Shown piece by piece: positions 1-8,399 of a stretch of DNA of 64,000 nucleotides. The notes beneath the pieces were generated by a model, which searched no databases, was not told the origin of the DNA, and saw nothing but the letters and a program-made list of their open reading frames with translations. Source of the DNA: Rhodospirillaceae bacterium (lineage in GTDB: Bacteria; Pseudomonadota; Alphaproteobacteria; Bin65); the NCBI GenBank assembly GCA_028819475.1, contig JAPPLJ010000041.1, forward strand, positions 1-64,000. Reading direction: 5' to 3'. The translations under genes and the position numbers were made by a program. Position 1 is the stretch's first letter. Each line of letters begins with the position of its first letter.

Positions 1-2
1 AA

Positions 3-2093
3 AGACCGAATGTCCACGGCGGAATCCGCATCGGCGTGGACGTGGGCGGCACCTTTACCGATCTGATCTTCACCGACACCGACCGGGACGTCACCCTGAT
101 CCACAAGGTGCCGACCACGCCCGACGATCCCTCGGTCGGCGCGATCGCGGGCTTGCGCGAACTGTGCGCGCGCCACGATCTCGACCCCGCCGCCATCGAC
201 CACGTTTTCCACGGCACCACCATCGCGACCAACGCCGTGCTCGAGCATGACGGCGCCCGGACCGGCATGATCACCAACCTCGGCTATCGCGACATCCTCC
301 ATATCGGCCGCCACCAGCGGCCGGAAAACTATTCGATCATGCAGGACATCCCCTGGCAGGACCGGCCGCTTGTGCGCCGGCGCGACCGCGCCACGGTGCG
401 CGAACGCCTGGCGCCGCCGCGCGGCGCGGTGCTGGAGCCGCTGGACGAGGAGGCCGTGCGCGAGGCCGCGCGCGGCTTCAAGGCCCGGGGGATCGAGGCG
501 ATCTGCGTGTGTTTCCTGTTTTCCTACATCGATCCGCGCCACGAAGAGCGCGCCCGCGAGATTGTACTCGAGGAATTCCCCGAAGCCTTCGTCACCAACT
601 CGGCAGCCGTGGCGCCCCAATTCCGCGAATTCGAGCGTTTCACCACGGCGGCGATGAACGCCTTTGTCGGCCCCAAGGTGCGGGGCTATGTCCGGAACTT
701 TGCCGCCGGCCTCGGGGATGCGAAGTGCCGGGCCGACCTCCACATCATGGGCTCGAACGGCGGCATCGCCACCGCCGCCACGATCGCTGAGCGGCCGGTC
801 CTGACACTGCTGTCCGGACCGGCGGCCGGCGTCCTAGGCGGCCGGTGGGCGGCCGCGCCGGAGGCGGACGAGCGGCTGATCACGTTCGACGTCGGCGGCA
901 CCAGCGCCGATATCGGCACCGTGGTCGACGGCCGGGTCAGCGAAGCCACCGCGCGGGACACCTGGATCGGCGGCTACCCGGTGCTGGTGCCGATGCTGGA
1001 CATCGCCACCATCGGCGCCGGCGGCGGCAGCATCGCCCATGTCGATCGCGGCGGCGCCTACCGGGTCGGGCCGCAAAGCGCGGGCTCCCGCCCCGGTCCG
1101 GCGGCCTATGGCCTGGGCGGCGAGCAGCCGACCGTGACCGACGCCAACCTGGTGCTGGGCCGGCTCGACCCGGCCAATTTCCTGGGCGGCGAGATGACCC
1201 TCGACACGGACGCCGCCCGGCGCGTTATCGGCAGTCTGGCCGAACAGGTCGGCCTCGGCGAACTGGAGGCGGCCGAGGGCGTGGTGACCATCCTCAACAG
1301 CAACATGGCCAACGCCATCCGCGCCCAGACCATCCAGAGGGGCCTCGACCCGCGCGGATTCTCGCTGGTCGCCCTGGGCGGCGCCGGTCCGCTCCACGCC
1401 GCCGAGGTCGCGGCGATGCTCGATATTCCCAAGGTCATCGTGCCGCCGCATCCCGGTATCACCTCGGCAGCCGGACTGCTCACCACGGATCTCAAATACG
1501 ACGCGGTGAAGACCGCCTTCCAGACCAGCGATTCGGTCGACGCTGCGAAGCTGAACGCCGACTTTGCCTGGCTTGAGGATACCCTCGTCGCGCAGTTCGC
1601 CGCCGACGGCTTCGACCGCGGCCGGATCGGCCTGATCCGCGCCGGCGACCTGCGCTATGTCGGCCAGGGCTACGAACTCCGCGTCGCGTTCCCCGAAGGA
1701 CCGATCGACGAGGCCGCGCTGGCCGGCGTGTGGCAGGCGTTCGAGCGCCAGCACCGGACCGAATACGGCCACGTCTTCGCCGACAGTCCGGTCGAAATCG
1801 TCAATATCCGCCTCACCGGCACCGCGCTCATGCCCAAGATCGGGCGGCCGGCGCCGACCGGAACCGGCACCCTCGACGCGGCCAGGCTGCGCGTCGGCTC
1901 GTGCAGCTTCCGCGTCGATGGCGGGCTGACGCCTTTCGAGACGCCCTATTACCGGCGCGACGCGATTCCGGCCGACCGCCGGGTCGACGGGCCGGCGGTC
2001 GTGGTGCAGCGCGATACGACCACAGTGGTGCCGCCGGGCTGGACAGCGATCGCCGGGAGCAACCGCAACCTGATCCTGAAACACGGAGCGTGA
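3..2093 (+). CDS. hyuA: Hydantoinase/oxoprolinase subunit A (5' end outside window)
   Basis: This is the ATP-dependent N-methylhydantoinase/oxoprolinase A subunit, which works with HyuB to open cyclic amides or related substrates. The phosphate-binding motif VDVGGTFTDL lies at the very start, and a second glycine-rich ATPase motif (DVGGTSADIG) lies near residue 285 after SGPAAG. The first in-window start is GTG at 36, but the frame is open back to base 3 (PNVHGGIRIG precedes the motif) with no ATG, so the true start is probably upstream of the window. It is followed after 3 bp by hyuB. Related ATPases activate acetone and acetophenone for carboxylation, so the exact substrate is not fixed by sequence. 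Confidence 0.9.
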   Translation, partial: RPNVHGGIRIGVDVGGTFTDLIFTDTDRDVTLIHKVPTTPDDPSVGAIAGLRELCARHDLDPAAIDHVFHGTTIATNAVLEHDGARTGMITNLGYRDILHIGRHQRPENYSIMQDIPWQDRPLVRRRDRATVRERLAPPRGAVLEPLDEEAVREAARGFKARGIEAICVCFLFSYIDPRHEERAREIVLEEFPEAFVTNSAAVAPQFREFERFTTAAMNAFVGPKVRGYVRNFAAGLGDAKCRADLHIMGSNGGIATAATIAERPVLTLLSGPAAGVLGGRWAAAPEADERLITFDVGGTSADIGTVVDGRVSEATARDTWIGGYPVLVPMLDIATIGAGGGSIAHVDRGGAYRVGPQSAGSRPGPAAYGLGGEQPTVTDANLVLGRLDPANFLGGEMTLDTDAARRVIGSLAEQVGLGELEAAEGVVTILNSNMANAIRAQTIQRGLDPRGFSLVALGGAGPLHAAEVAAMLDIPKVIVPPHPGITSAAGLLTTDLKYDAVKTAFQTSDSVDAAKLNADFAWLEDTLVAQFAADGFDRGRIGLIRAGDLRYVGQGYELRVAFPEGPIDEAALAGVWQAFERQHRTEYGHVFADSPVEIVNIRLTGTALMPKIGRPAPTGTGTLDAARLRVGSCSFRVDGGLTPFETPYYRRDAIPADRRVDGPAVVVQRDTTTVVPPGWTAIAGSNRNLILKHGA

Positions 2094-2096
2094 GCG

Positions 2097-3920
2097 ATGG
2101 CCGATACCGCCCCCGCCGGCCTTCACCCCGCCGGCCTTCAAAACGTCAGACGGATCGATCCGGTCACCGCCAGCGTCATCCAGGGCGGGCTGGAGAACAT
2201 CGCGGTCGAGATGGGACACAAGCTGATGCGCATGTCCTATTCCAGCATCATCCGCGAATCCGAGGACTTCGGCGCGGCGCTGATCGACCCCGAGGGGCGC
2301 CAGCTGTGCGAGACCCCGCAGAGCACGCCGTTGCAATCGGGTCCGATCCCCGGCTACGTCCAGGGCATCCAGCAGATATTCTCCGAACGCGGCGACGGCT
2401 TCGAGCCCGGCGACGTGATCATTCACAATTCGGCCTATCACGGCGCCTCCCACGGCCCGGACGTCGCCTTTTGCGTGCCCGTGTTCCATGACAACGGCCT
2501 CGTCGGATTTTCCGTCACGACCGCGCATCATCTCGACATCGGCGCGCTCAGTCCGGGCAGCTGCGGCATCGTCGACGCCATCGATGCCTACGCCGAGGGG
2601 CTGCAATTCAAGGCGCTCAAGGTCTATGACCGGGGCGCGCTGAACCGGCCGCTGTGGCAGATGCTGCGCGACAATATCCGCGCCCCGGACCTCGTGGTCG
2701 GCGACATGGAGGCTCAGATCGCCGCCGCCCGCATCGGCGCCGAGCGTTTCGTCGAGCTGATCGGCCGCTACGGGCTGGACACGGTCGAAGCGGCCTGCGA
2801 CGAACTGATGGATCATTCCGAGCGGGTCATGCGCCTAGCGATCGAGGCCCTGCCCGACGGCGTCTACCGGGCCAGGACTTTCATCGACGGTTTTCTCGAC
2901 GGCGACGACCCGAGCCGCGGCGACCTGCCGATCGAGGTTGCCGTGACGGTCGACGGCAGCAGCATCACGGTCGATTTCACCGGCACCGCGGCGCAGGTGC
3001 CGGACCGGCCCATCAACATGCCGCTCAAGGGCACCACCGATTGCGCCGTCTGGCTGACGATCCGTTCGATCCTGCTGGATTCCGCGGTCCACGGGCATAT
3101 TCCGCAGAACAGCGGCCTGACCCGCCCCATCGATATCGTCGCGCCGGCCGGTACGCTGGTCAATCCGGTCTTCCCGGCGCCGACCATCGCCCGCTTCTGC
3201 ACGGGCAACCAGGCGGCGGACACGCTGATGAAGGCGCTAGCCGAGGCGGTGCCGCACCAGGTCAGCGCCGGCGTCGGCAACCTGCATGTGGTCGCGTTCA
3301 GCGGGATCCGGGACGAGACCCACTGGGTCCACATGGAGATCCACGAAGGCTGCTATGGCGGGCGCTACGGCAAGGACGGCATGGACGCGGTCGACACGCT
3401 CTATGCCAACACCCGCAACAACCCGATCGAGGACGTCGAATCGCACCTGCCGCTCAGGGTCCATCGCTATGAACTGCGCGACGATGCCTGCCCGCCGGGG
3501 CAGTGGCGCGGCGGCATCGGGTCGATCCGCGAGGTCGAATATCTCGAGGACGGCGGCGTTTCTGTCGAGGGCGAGGGCCACAAATACGCGCCGTGGGGAT
3601 TCGACGGCGGCGGGGACGGCAGGACCGCCGGCCTGACCTTCCGGCGCAAGGACGGCGCCGATCTCGACCTGCCGTCGAAACTGCCCAACATGACCGCCAG
3701 GGCGGGCGACCGGATCGTCATGATCGGGCCGTGCGGCGGCGGCTATGGCGATCCGATGGCGCGCGATCCCGACCGGGTTCTGGAGGACGTACGCGACGGG
3801 CTGATTTCGGCCGAGACCGCGCTGCGCGACTATGGTGTCGCGATCACCCAATCCATAACCGTCGACGCGGCGGCGACCGAAGCCGCGCGACAGGCGGGAC
3901 AGGGAGGAACACCGGCATGA
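2097..3920 (+). CDS. hyuB: Hydantoinase/oxoprolinase subunit B
   Basis: This is the HyuB-type subunit (607 residues, normal for the family) that forms the catalytic complex with HyuA. Family signatures are the N-terminal ENIAVEMGHKLMRMSYSSIIRESEDF region, here split as ENIAVEMG and SSIIRESEDFG, the GDVIIHNSAYHGASHGPD segment, and the C-terminal CGGGYGDPMARDP motif. The ATG at 2097 lies 3 bp after the hyuA stop and the TGA overlaps the racemase start (ATGA), so the three genes are translationally coupled. The second ASKHA-like partner and the racemase together suggest hydantoin or oxoproline-like substrates; this is an inference. Confidence 0.92.
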   Translation: MADTAPAGLHPAGLQNVRRIDPVTASVIQGGLENIAVEMGHKLMRMSYSSIIRESEDFGAALIDPEGRQLCETPQSTPLQSGPIPGYVQGIQQIFSERGDGFEPGDVIIHNSAYHGASHGPDVAFCVPVFHDNGLVGFSVTTAHHLDIGALSPGSCGIVDAIDAYAEGLQFKALKVYDRGALNRPLWQMLRDNIRAPDLVVGDMEAQIAAARIGAERFVELIGRYGLDTVEAACDELMDHSERVMRLAIEALPDGVYRARTFIDGFLDGDDPSRGDLPIEVAVTVDGSSITVDFTGTAAQVPDRPINMPLKGTTDCAVWLTIRSILLDSAVHGHIPQNSGLTRPIDIVAPAGTLVNPVFPAPTIARFCTGNQAADTLMKALAEAVPHQVSAGVGNLHVVAFSGIRDETHWVHMEIHEGCYGGRYGKDGMDAVDTLYANTRNNPIEDVESHLPLRVHRYELRDDACPPGQWRGGIGSIREVEYLEDGGVSVEGEGHKYAPWGFDGGGDGRTAGLTFRRKDGADLDLPSKLPNMTARAGDRIVMIGPCGGGYGDPMARDPDRVLEDVRDGLISAETALRDYGVAITQSITVDAAATEAARQAGQGGTPA

Positions 3921-4684
3921 AAATCAAGATCATCAACCCCAATACGACCCTGGAAATCACCAAATCGATCGGCGCCGCGGGCCGGTCGGTCGCGCGGCAG
4001 GGGACCGAAATCGTTGCGGTCAGCCCGACTTTCGGCCCGGCGTCGATCGAATCCTACTACGACGAGTTCCTGTGCGCGCCGGGCGTGATCGACGAGGTGC
4101 GCAAGGGCGACCGGGAGGGCTGCGACGCCTACATCGTCGCCTGCTACGGCGACCCCGGCCTGCACGCCGCGCGCGAGGTCACGCTCAAACCGGTGATCGG
4201 GATCGCCGAGGCGTCGCTCTACACGGCGTCGATCCTGGCGGCTCGGTTCTCGATCGTGACCGTCATCCCGCGCATCAAGACGATGCTTGAGGAGATGGTC
4301 GAGAATTACGGGTTCGGCCGCAAGGTGGTCAATGTGCGAACCACGCCGCTCTACGTGCTCGATGTCGAAAAGGACCCTGAGGGCGCCTTGGAGACGTTGC
4401 GCGAAGAGGCGCGCCGCGCGGTGGCGGAGGACGATGCCGAGGCCATTCTGCTCGGCTGCGCCGGCTTCGCAGAGTTCGCCGACGAGCTGGAGGAGGAACT
4501 CGGCATTCCGGTGCTCGACGGCGTCGTGTGCGCGGTCAAGCTGGCCGAAGCGGTGGTCGAGCTGGGCAAGACCACCAGCAAGAGCAAGACCTACCGCTTC
4601 CCCGAGCGCAAGGCGTTTACCGGCGAGTTCGCGCGGTTCGGCGACGATTCCGGCGGCACCGGGTTGGCCGAAGCGGCCGAGTAG
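3917..4684 (+). CDS. Asp/Glu/hydantoin racemase family protein
   Basis: This 255-residue protein belongs to the aspartate/glutamate/hydantoin racemase family, cofactor-independent enzymes that use two cysteines. Both expected cysteines are present, Cys76 in VACYGDPGL and Cys181 in LLGCAGF, and the N-terminus IKIINPNTT is typical of hydantoin racemases. The ATG at 3917 is chosen because it overlaps the hyuB stop and has AGGGAGG just upstream. Sitting last in a hyuA-hyuB operon, it probably interconverts substrate enantiomers so both can be hydrolysed. A charged tail (residues 225-255) extends beyond the usual fold. Maleate isomerase-like activity is a less likely alternative. Confidence 0.88.
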   Translation: MKIKIINPNTTLEITKSIGAAGRSVARQGTEIVAVSPTFGPASIESYYDEFLCAPGVIDEVRKGDREGCDAYIVACYGDPGLHAAREVTLKPVIGIAEASLYTASILAARFSIVTVIPRIKTMLEEMVENYGFGRKVVNVRTTPLYVLDVEKDPEGALETLREEARRAVAEDDAEAILLGCAGFAEFADELEEELGIPVLDGVVCAVKLAEAVVELGKTTSKSKTYRFPERKAFTGEFARFGDDSGGTGLAEAAE

Positions 4685-4745
4685 CCCGCCGGCCTGAGCC
4701 GGGGCGCCGCAGCGTCCGGTCGGTCAAAACAGAACGGCTTGTCTC

Positions 4746-5537
4746 CTACGACGCGGCGTGGCGCGCGCCGGGCGGCGGCGGATCGTTGGGGCCGCCGGCA
4801 AAGCATTGCGCGATCGCCATCCATCGGGTCGCCGCATCGCCGCGCACCTCCAGGCCGACATCGGCGACATTGCGCGTCTGGGTCACGACCTGGCAGAAAT
4901 CGGTCGCCGGCCCGGCAATGTAGTCGGTATCGCTCTCCTCGTTCCAGGTCCAGACGGCGCCCGACGGCGCGGTCAGCCGGACGAAGGGCTTGACCGCCGG
5001 CCGCTCGATCCCGCGATTGGCGAAGGTATAGCCGAAGGTGCGCACGCCGAGTTCGGCGATATTGCGGATGCGGTCCTCGTCCTGCCGCGCCACGCCGAAC
5101 ACGTCGAAGACCTCCTGGCCGTGCGACCAGGTTTCCATCTGCCGCGCGATCATGCTCATGCGCACGGTCATCGGCGGTCCGACCCATTTGACCCGCCGTT
5201 CCGGGTCGAGGTCCCGCCACAGCGGCTCCATGTCCGCGCACAGCCCGTACCACGCGCCGAGCAGCGCCTGCCCCTTCAGGCCGCCGGACCATTCGTGGGT
5301 GTAGGGAAAGTGCCGGCGGCCGGCGTCCTGAAACGCCTGTACGAAGGCGTCGAATTCCGTCTCGTCGGTCACCGAAAGGTTCACGGCGTGGTTCCACATA
5401 TGGAGATGCGCGATCACGTCGTCGACCGTCCAGTCCTTGAACTGGGTCGCGCGCTCGAATTCGGCGTCGTCCCTGTCCTGCAGCAGGGTGTGCAGCCCGT
5501 CGCATTCGGCTTTGAAATCGGCGGCTTCGGCGAGCAT
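4746..5537 (-). CDS. TIGR03084-family protein (maleylpyruvate isomerase-like fold)
   Basis: This 263-residue protein resembles the TIGR03084 branch of the DinB/maleylpyruvate-isomerase superfamily of small metal-binding helical proteins. The segments TQFKDWTVDDVIAHLHMWN near residues 33-52 (split as FKDWTVDDVIAHL and HMWN) and ARQMETWSHGQEVFD carry the superfamily's metal-ligand-type histidines. ATG at 5537 is preferred over an upstream in-frame ATG because AAGGGAGAG precedes it. It is the last gene of the carboxylase operon, 16 bp after the biotin-subunit stop. Members of this family recur beside AtuA-like and acyl-CoA carboxylase genes, but the reaction is not known to me. Confidence 0.8.
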   Translation of the reverse strand: MLAEAADFKAECDGLHTLLQDRDDAEFERATQFKDWTVDDVIAHLHMWNHAVNLSVTDETEFDAFVQAFQDAGRRHFPYTHEWSGGLKGQALLGAWYGLCADMEPLWRDLDPERRVKWVGPPMTVRMSMIARQMETWSHGQEVFDVFGVARQDEDRIRNIAELGVRTFGYTFANRGIERPAVKPFVRLTAPSGAVWTWNEESDTDYIAGPATDFCQVVTQTRNVADVGLEVRGDAATRWMAIAQCFAGGPNDPPPPGARHAAS

Positions 5538-5553
5538 CGGTATGTCTCTCCCT

Positions 5554-7548
5554 TCACGAGTCCTGGGCTGCGACAGCGATATCGACGAGCGGATCTCCAG
5601 CCGCGACCTGGACGCCGGCCTGTTGCAGGATATCCGCAACGGCGCCGGCCGCCGGCGCGACGATGTCGTGTTGCATCTTCATCGCCTCGATGACCAGCAG
5701 CCGGTCGCCCCGGGCCACGATATCGCCGGAATCGACCGCGATCTCAAGGATTTTGCCGTGCATCGGCGCGACGACCCGGCCGCCACCCTGCGCGTCCTGC
5801 AACGACGCGACCGACCGGCCCCAATCGAAGCGATAATCCCGGCCGGACTCGCTCAGATACAGTGAGTCGCCGTCGGCGTGGAACAGGAGATGCCGCTGCA
5901 CGCCGTCGATCCCGACGACCGACCGGCCTTCCTCGACGGAGACGACCTTGACGTGGACTGATTCGCTGTCGCCGCGGACGGTGTATGCGCGCGCGCCGGC
6001 GGGCGAAACCGACAGATCGAAAACCGTTTCGCCGGCCGTGAGGCCGTACCGGCTCTCCAGCGCCCCGGCGCTGGTCCAGTCGAGCAGCTCCGGCGACACA
6101 TTCAGGCTGTGTCCGAAGGCCTCGTCCCGGTCGACGAGGAATTTCAGGACCGCCGCCATCGCTGCGATGGCGAATTCCGGCCCGGACGGCGCCAGATCCG
6201 CGGCCGGGAACTGCTCATCGATAAAGGCCGTCGTCGCGTCTCCCTTAGCGAAGACATCCTTTTTCAGACAATCGATGAGGAATCGCCTGTTGGTCGTGAG
6301 ACCGAAAGCAGCCGTTTCCGCCAGCGCCCGGATCAACCGGCGGCGCGCGATATCCCGCGTCTCGCCATGGGCGATGACCTTGGCGATCATCGGGTCGTAG
6401 AAGGGCGAGACGGCCTGGCCGCTCTCGACGCCGCTGTCGATGCGCACGCCGGGCCCGGCCGGCGGCCGCCACAGGGCGATGTCGCCGGCTGCCGGCAGGA
6501 AGTCCTGCGCCGCATCCTCGGCGTAGAGGCGCGCCTCGATGGCATGGCCGGACGGCCGGAAGTCCTCCTGCGCGAAGCCGAGCGGCCGGCCTTCGGCGAC
6601 CCGGATTTGAAGCGCGACCAGGTCGAGCCCGGTAATCGCCTCAGTCACCGGATGTTCGACCTGCAGCCGCGTGTTCATCTCCAGGAAAAAGAAATTGCTG
6701 TCCGCATCGAGCAGGAACTCGACGGTGCCGGCGCCGCAATAGCCGATGCTGCGCGCCGCTTCGACCGCCGCCGCGCCCATGGCGGCGCGCAGGTCGTCGG
6801 TCATGACCGGGCACGGCGCTTCCTCGATCACCTTCTGGTGCCGGCGCTGCACGGAGCAGTCGCGCTCGCCGAGATGGATCGTGTTGCCGTGGCTGTCGGC
6901 GACGATCTGGATTTCGACATGGCGCGGCCGGGCAATGGCCTTCTCCAGGATCAGATTGCCGGAGCCGAAGGCGTTCTCGGCTTCCGAGCGCGCCGCAGCA
7001 AGCGCATCCGGCAACGCACCGGCCTGCGCGACGAGACGCATGCCGCGACCGCCCCCGCCGGCCGCTGCCTTGACCATGACCGGAAATCCGATCTTCGCTG
7101 CCGCCGCGGCCAGGACCGCGTTGCTCTGGTCCGCGCCGTCGTAGCCCGGCACGCATGGGACGCCGGCATCCGCCATGCGGCGGCGGGCTTCGGCCTTGTC
7201 GCCCATGATCGCGATGGCGTCGGCATGCGGTCCGATGAAGGCCAGGCCGGCCGTTTCGCAGGCCCGGGCGAAGTCGGCGTTTTCCGACAGGAAGCCGTAG
7301 CCGGGATGAACGGCGTCGGCCCCGGTCTCCGCCGCCGCCCGGAGGATATTGTCGATGTTCAGATAGCTTTCGGCGGCGGGCGGCGGACCGATGTGCGCGG
7401 CGGCGTCCGCCATACGGACATGGGGCGCTTCGGAGTCGGCCTCGGAATGGACGGCAACGGTGCGGTAGCCCAGGGCGCGCGCGGTACGCATGACCCGGAC
7501 GGCGATCTCGCCCCGGTTGGCGACGAGGATGGTGCCGAAGCGGCGCAT
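5554..7548 (-). CDS. Acyl-CoA carboxylase alpha subunit (biotin carboxylase + biotin carrier)
   Basis: This 664-residue protein carries out ATP-dependent carboxylation of its own biotin. It has the biotin carboxylase N-terminus (ILVANRGEIAVRV), the ATP-grasp glycine loop (KAAAGGGGRGM), the FLEMNTRLQVEHPVTE motif, and a C-terminal biotinyl domain with EAMKM, placing the biotinylated lysine near residue 624. Length fits methylcrotonyl-, geranyl- or propionyl-CoA carboxylase alpha subunits. It starts 4 bp after the hydratase stop within a five-gene minus-strand operon that also encodes the matching carboxyltransferase. The AtuA-like gene at the head of the operon makes a geranyl-CoA-type substrate plausible, by analogy with atuF. 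Confidence 0.9.
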   Translation of the reverse strand: MRRFGTILVANRGEIAVRVMRTARALGYRTVAVHSEADSEAPHVRMADAAAHIGPPPAAESYLNIDNILRAAAETGADAVHPGYGFLSENADFARACETAGLAFIGPHADAIAIMGDKAEARRRMADAGVPCVPGYDGADQSNAVLAAAAAKIGFPVMVKAAAGGGGRGMRLVAQAGALPDALAAARSEAENAFGSGNLILEKAIARPRHVEIQIVADSHGNTIHLGERDCSVQRRHQKVIEEAPCPVMTDDLRAAMGAAAVEAARSIGYCGAGTVEFLLDADSNFFFLEMNTRLQVEHPVTEAITGLDLVALQIRVAEGRPLGFAQEDFRPSGHAIEARLYAEDAAQDFLPAAGDIALWRPPAGPGVRIDSGVESGQAVSPFYDPMIAKVIAHGETRDIARRRLIRALAETAAFGLTTNRRFLIDCLKKDVFAKGDATTAFIDEQFPAADLAPSGPEFAIAAMAAVLKFLVDRDEAFGHSLNVSPELLDWTSAGALESRYGLTAGETVFDLSVSPAGARAYTVRGDSESVHVKVVSVEEGRSVVGIDGVQRHLLFHADGDSLYLSESGRDYRFDWGRSVASLQDAQGGGRVVAPMHGKILEIAVDSGDIVARGDRLLVIEAMKMQHDIVAPAAGAVADILQQAGVQVAAGDPLVDIAVAAQDS

Positions 7549-7552
7549 GCCC

Positions 7553-8356
7553 CTACCCCGCTTCCGGGTTCTCGGCCCAGGACGGCTTGCGCTTGTCGAG
7601 GAAGGCGGCGATGCCTTCGCGGGCCTCCTCGCCCAGCATGCATTCGGCGAAGCGCTCGCCGGCGAATGCGACCATCTCGTCCCGCGGCAGCAGCGGCGCC
7701 TTCAGGACGAGTTCCTTGGTGACGGCGTTGGCCCCCGGCGCACAGCGTCGGACGCTCCTGCGGATATCCGCTTCGATCGCGTCCAGCCCGGCGGCGTCTT
7801 CGGCGACGAAATCGGCCAGGCCGAGGCGGCCGGCTTCGCGCCCGTCAAAGCGCGCGCCGGTCAGCATCAGCCGCCGCGCCGCCGTCAGCCCGATGCGCTG
7901 GACCACGAAGGGCGCGATCTGGGCCGGCGGCAGGCCGAGCGAGGTTTCCGTGATGGCGAATTTCGCATCCGCGGTCACGGCGACGACATCGCCCGTGCAC
8001 GCCATACCGAGGCCGCCGGCGATCGCCGCACCTTCGATCAGCATGACAACGACCTGGGGCATCGTATTGAGATACGTAAAGAATTCACCGGCATTGGAAT
8101 TCGACGCGGCGATCTCCGCGTGATGCGCGCCGCCCTGGAAATTGCTGCGGAAATTCTTGAGGTCACCGCCGGCGCAGAACACGCCGCCCCTGCCGCGCAG
8201 GGTAATGCCGCGCACCGTGCGGTCGTCGCGCACCGCCTCCAGCGCGCCGCGCATGGCTTCCAGCATTTCCGCGCCCAGTGCGTTGCGCACGTCCGGCCGG
8301 TTCATCCACAGGGTCAGCCAGCCATCGTCGTGCTCGACAATCAGTTCGTCGGACAT
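7553..8356 (-). CDS. Enoyl-CoA hydratase/isomerase family protein (AtuE-like position)
   Basis: This is a 267-residue crotonase-fold protein. It has the oxyanion-hole segment GRGGVFCAGGDLKNF near residue 55 and the second loop EGAAIAGGLGMACTGDVV near residue 105, with the downstream acidic residues ETSLGLPP. It hydrates an alpha,beta-unsaturated acyl-CoA. It lies between the two carboxylase subunit genes, the position held by atuE (isohexenylglutaconyl-CoA hydratase) in the pseudomonad terpene operon, so it probably hydrates the carboxylase product. The ATG at 8356 gives MSDELIVEH, a normal crotonase start. Methylglutaconyl-CoA hydratase is the alternative if the substrate is leucine-derived. 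Confidence 0.86.
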   Translation of the reverse strand: MSDELIVEHDDGWLTLWMNRPDVRNALGAEMLEAMRGALEAVRDDRTVRGITLRGRGGVFCAGGDLKNFRSNFQGGAHHAEIAASNSNAGEFFTYLNTMPQVVVMLIEGAAIAGGLGMACTGDVVAVTADAKFAITETSLGLPPAQIAPFVVQRIGLTAARRLMLTGARFDGREAGRLGLADFVAEDAAGLDAIEADIRRSVRRCAPGANAVTKELVLKAPLLPRDEMVAFAGERFAECMLGEEAREGIAAFLDKRKPSWAENPEAG

Positions 8357-8399
8357 GCTTTCCCTTTCCGTCCCCGACGCGGAGGCCGCAGCGCCGCGG

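Noticed and set aside
834..2816. Minus-strand open frame of 660 codons opposite hyuA/hyuB
   Set aside because: It overlaps two coupled genes with clear motifs, and its translation has no recognisable domain.
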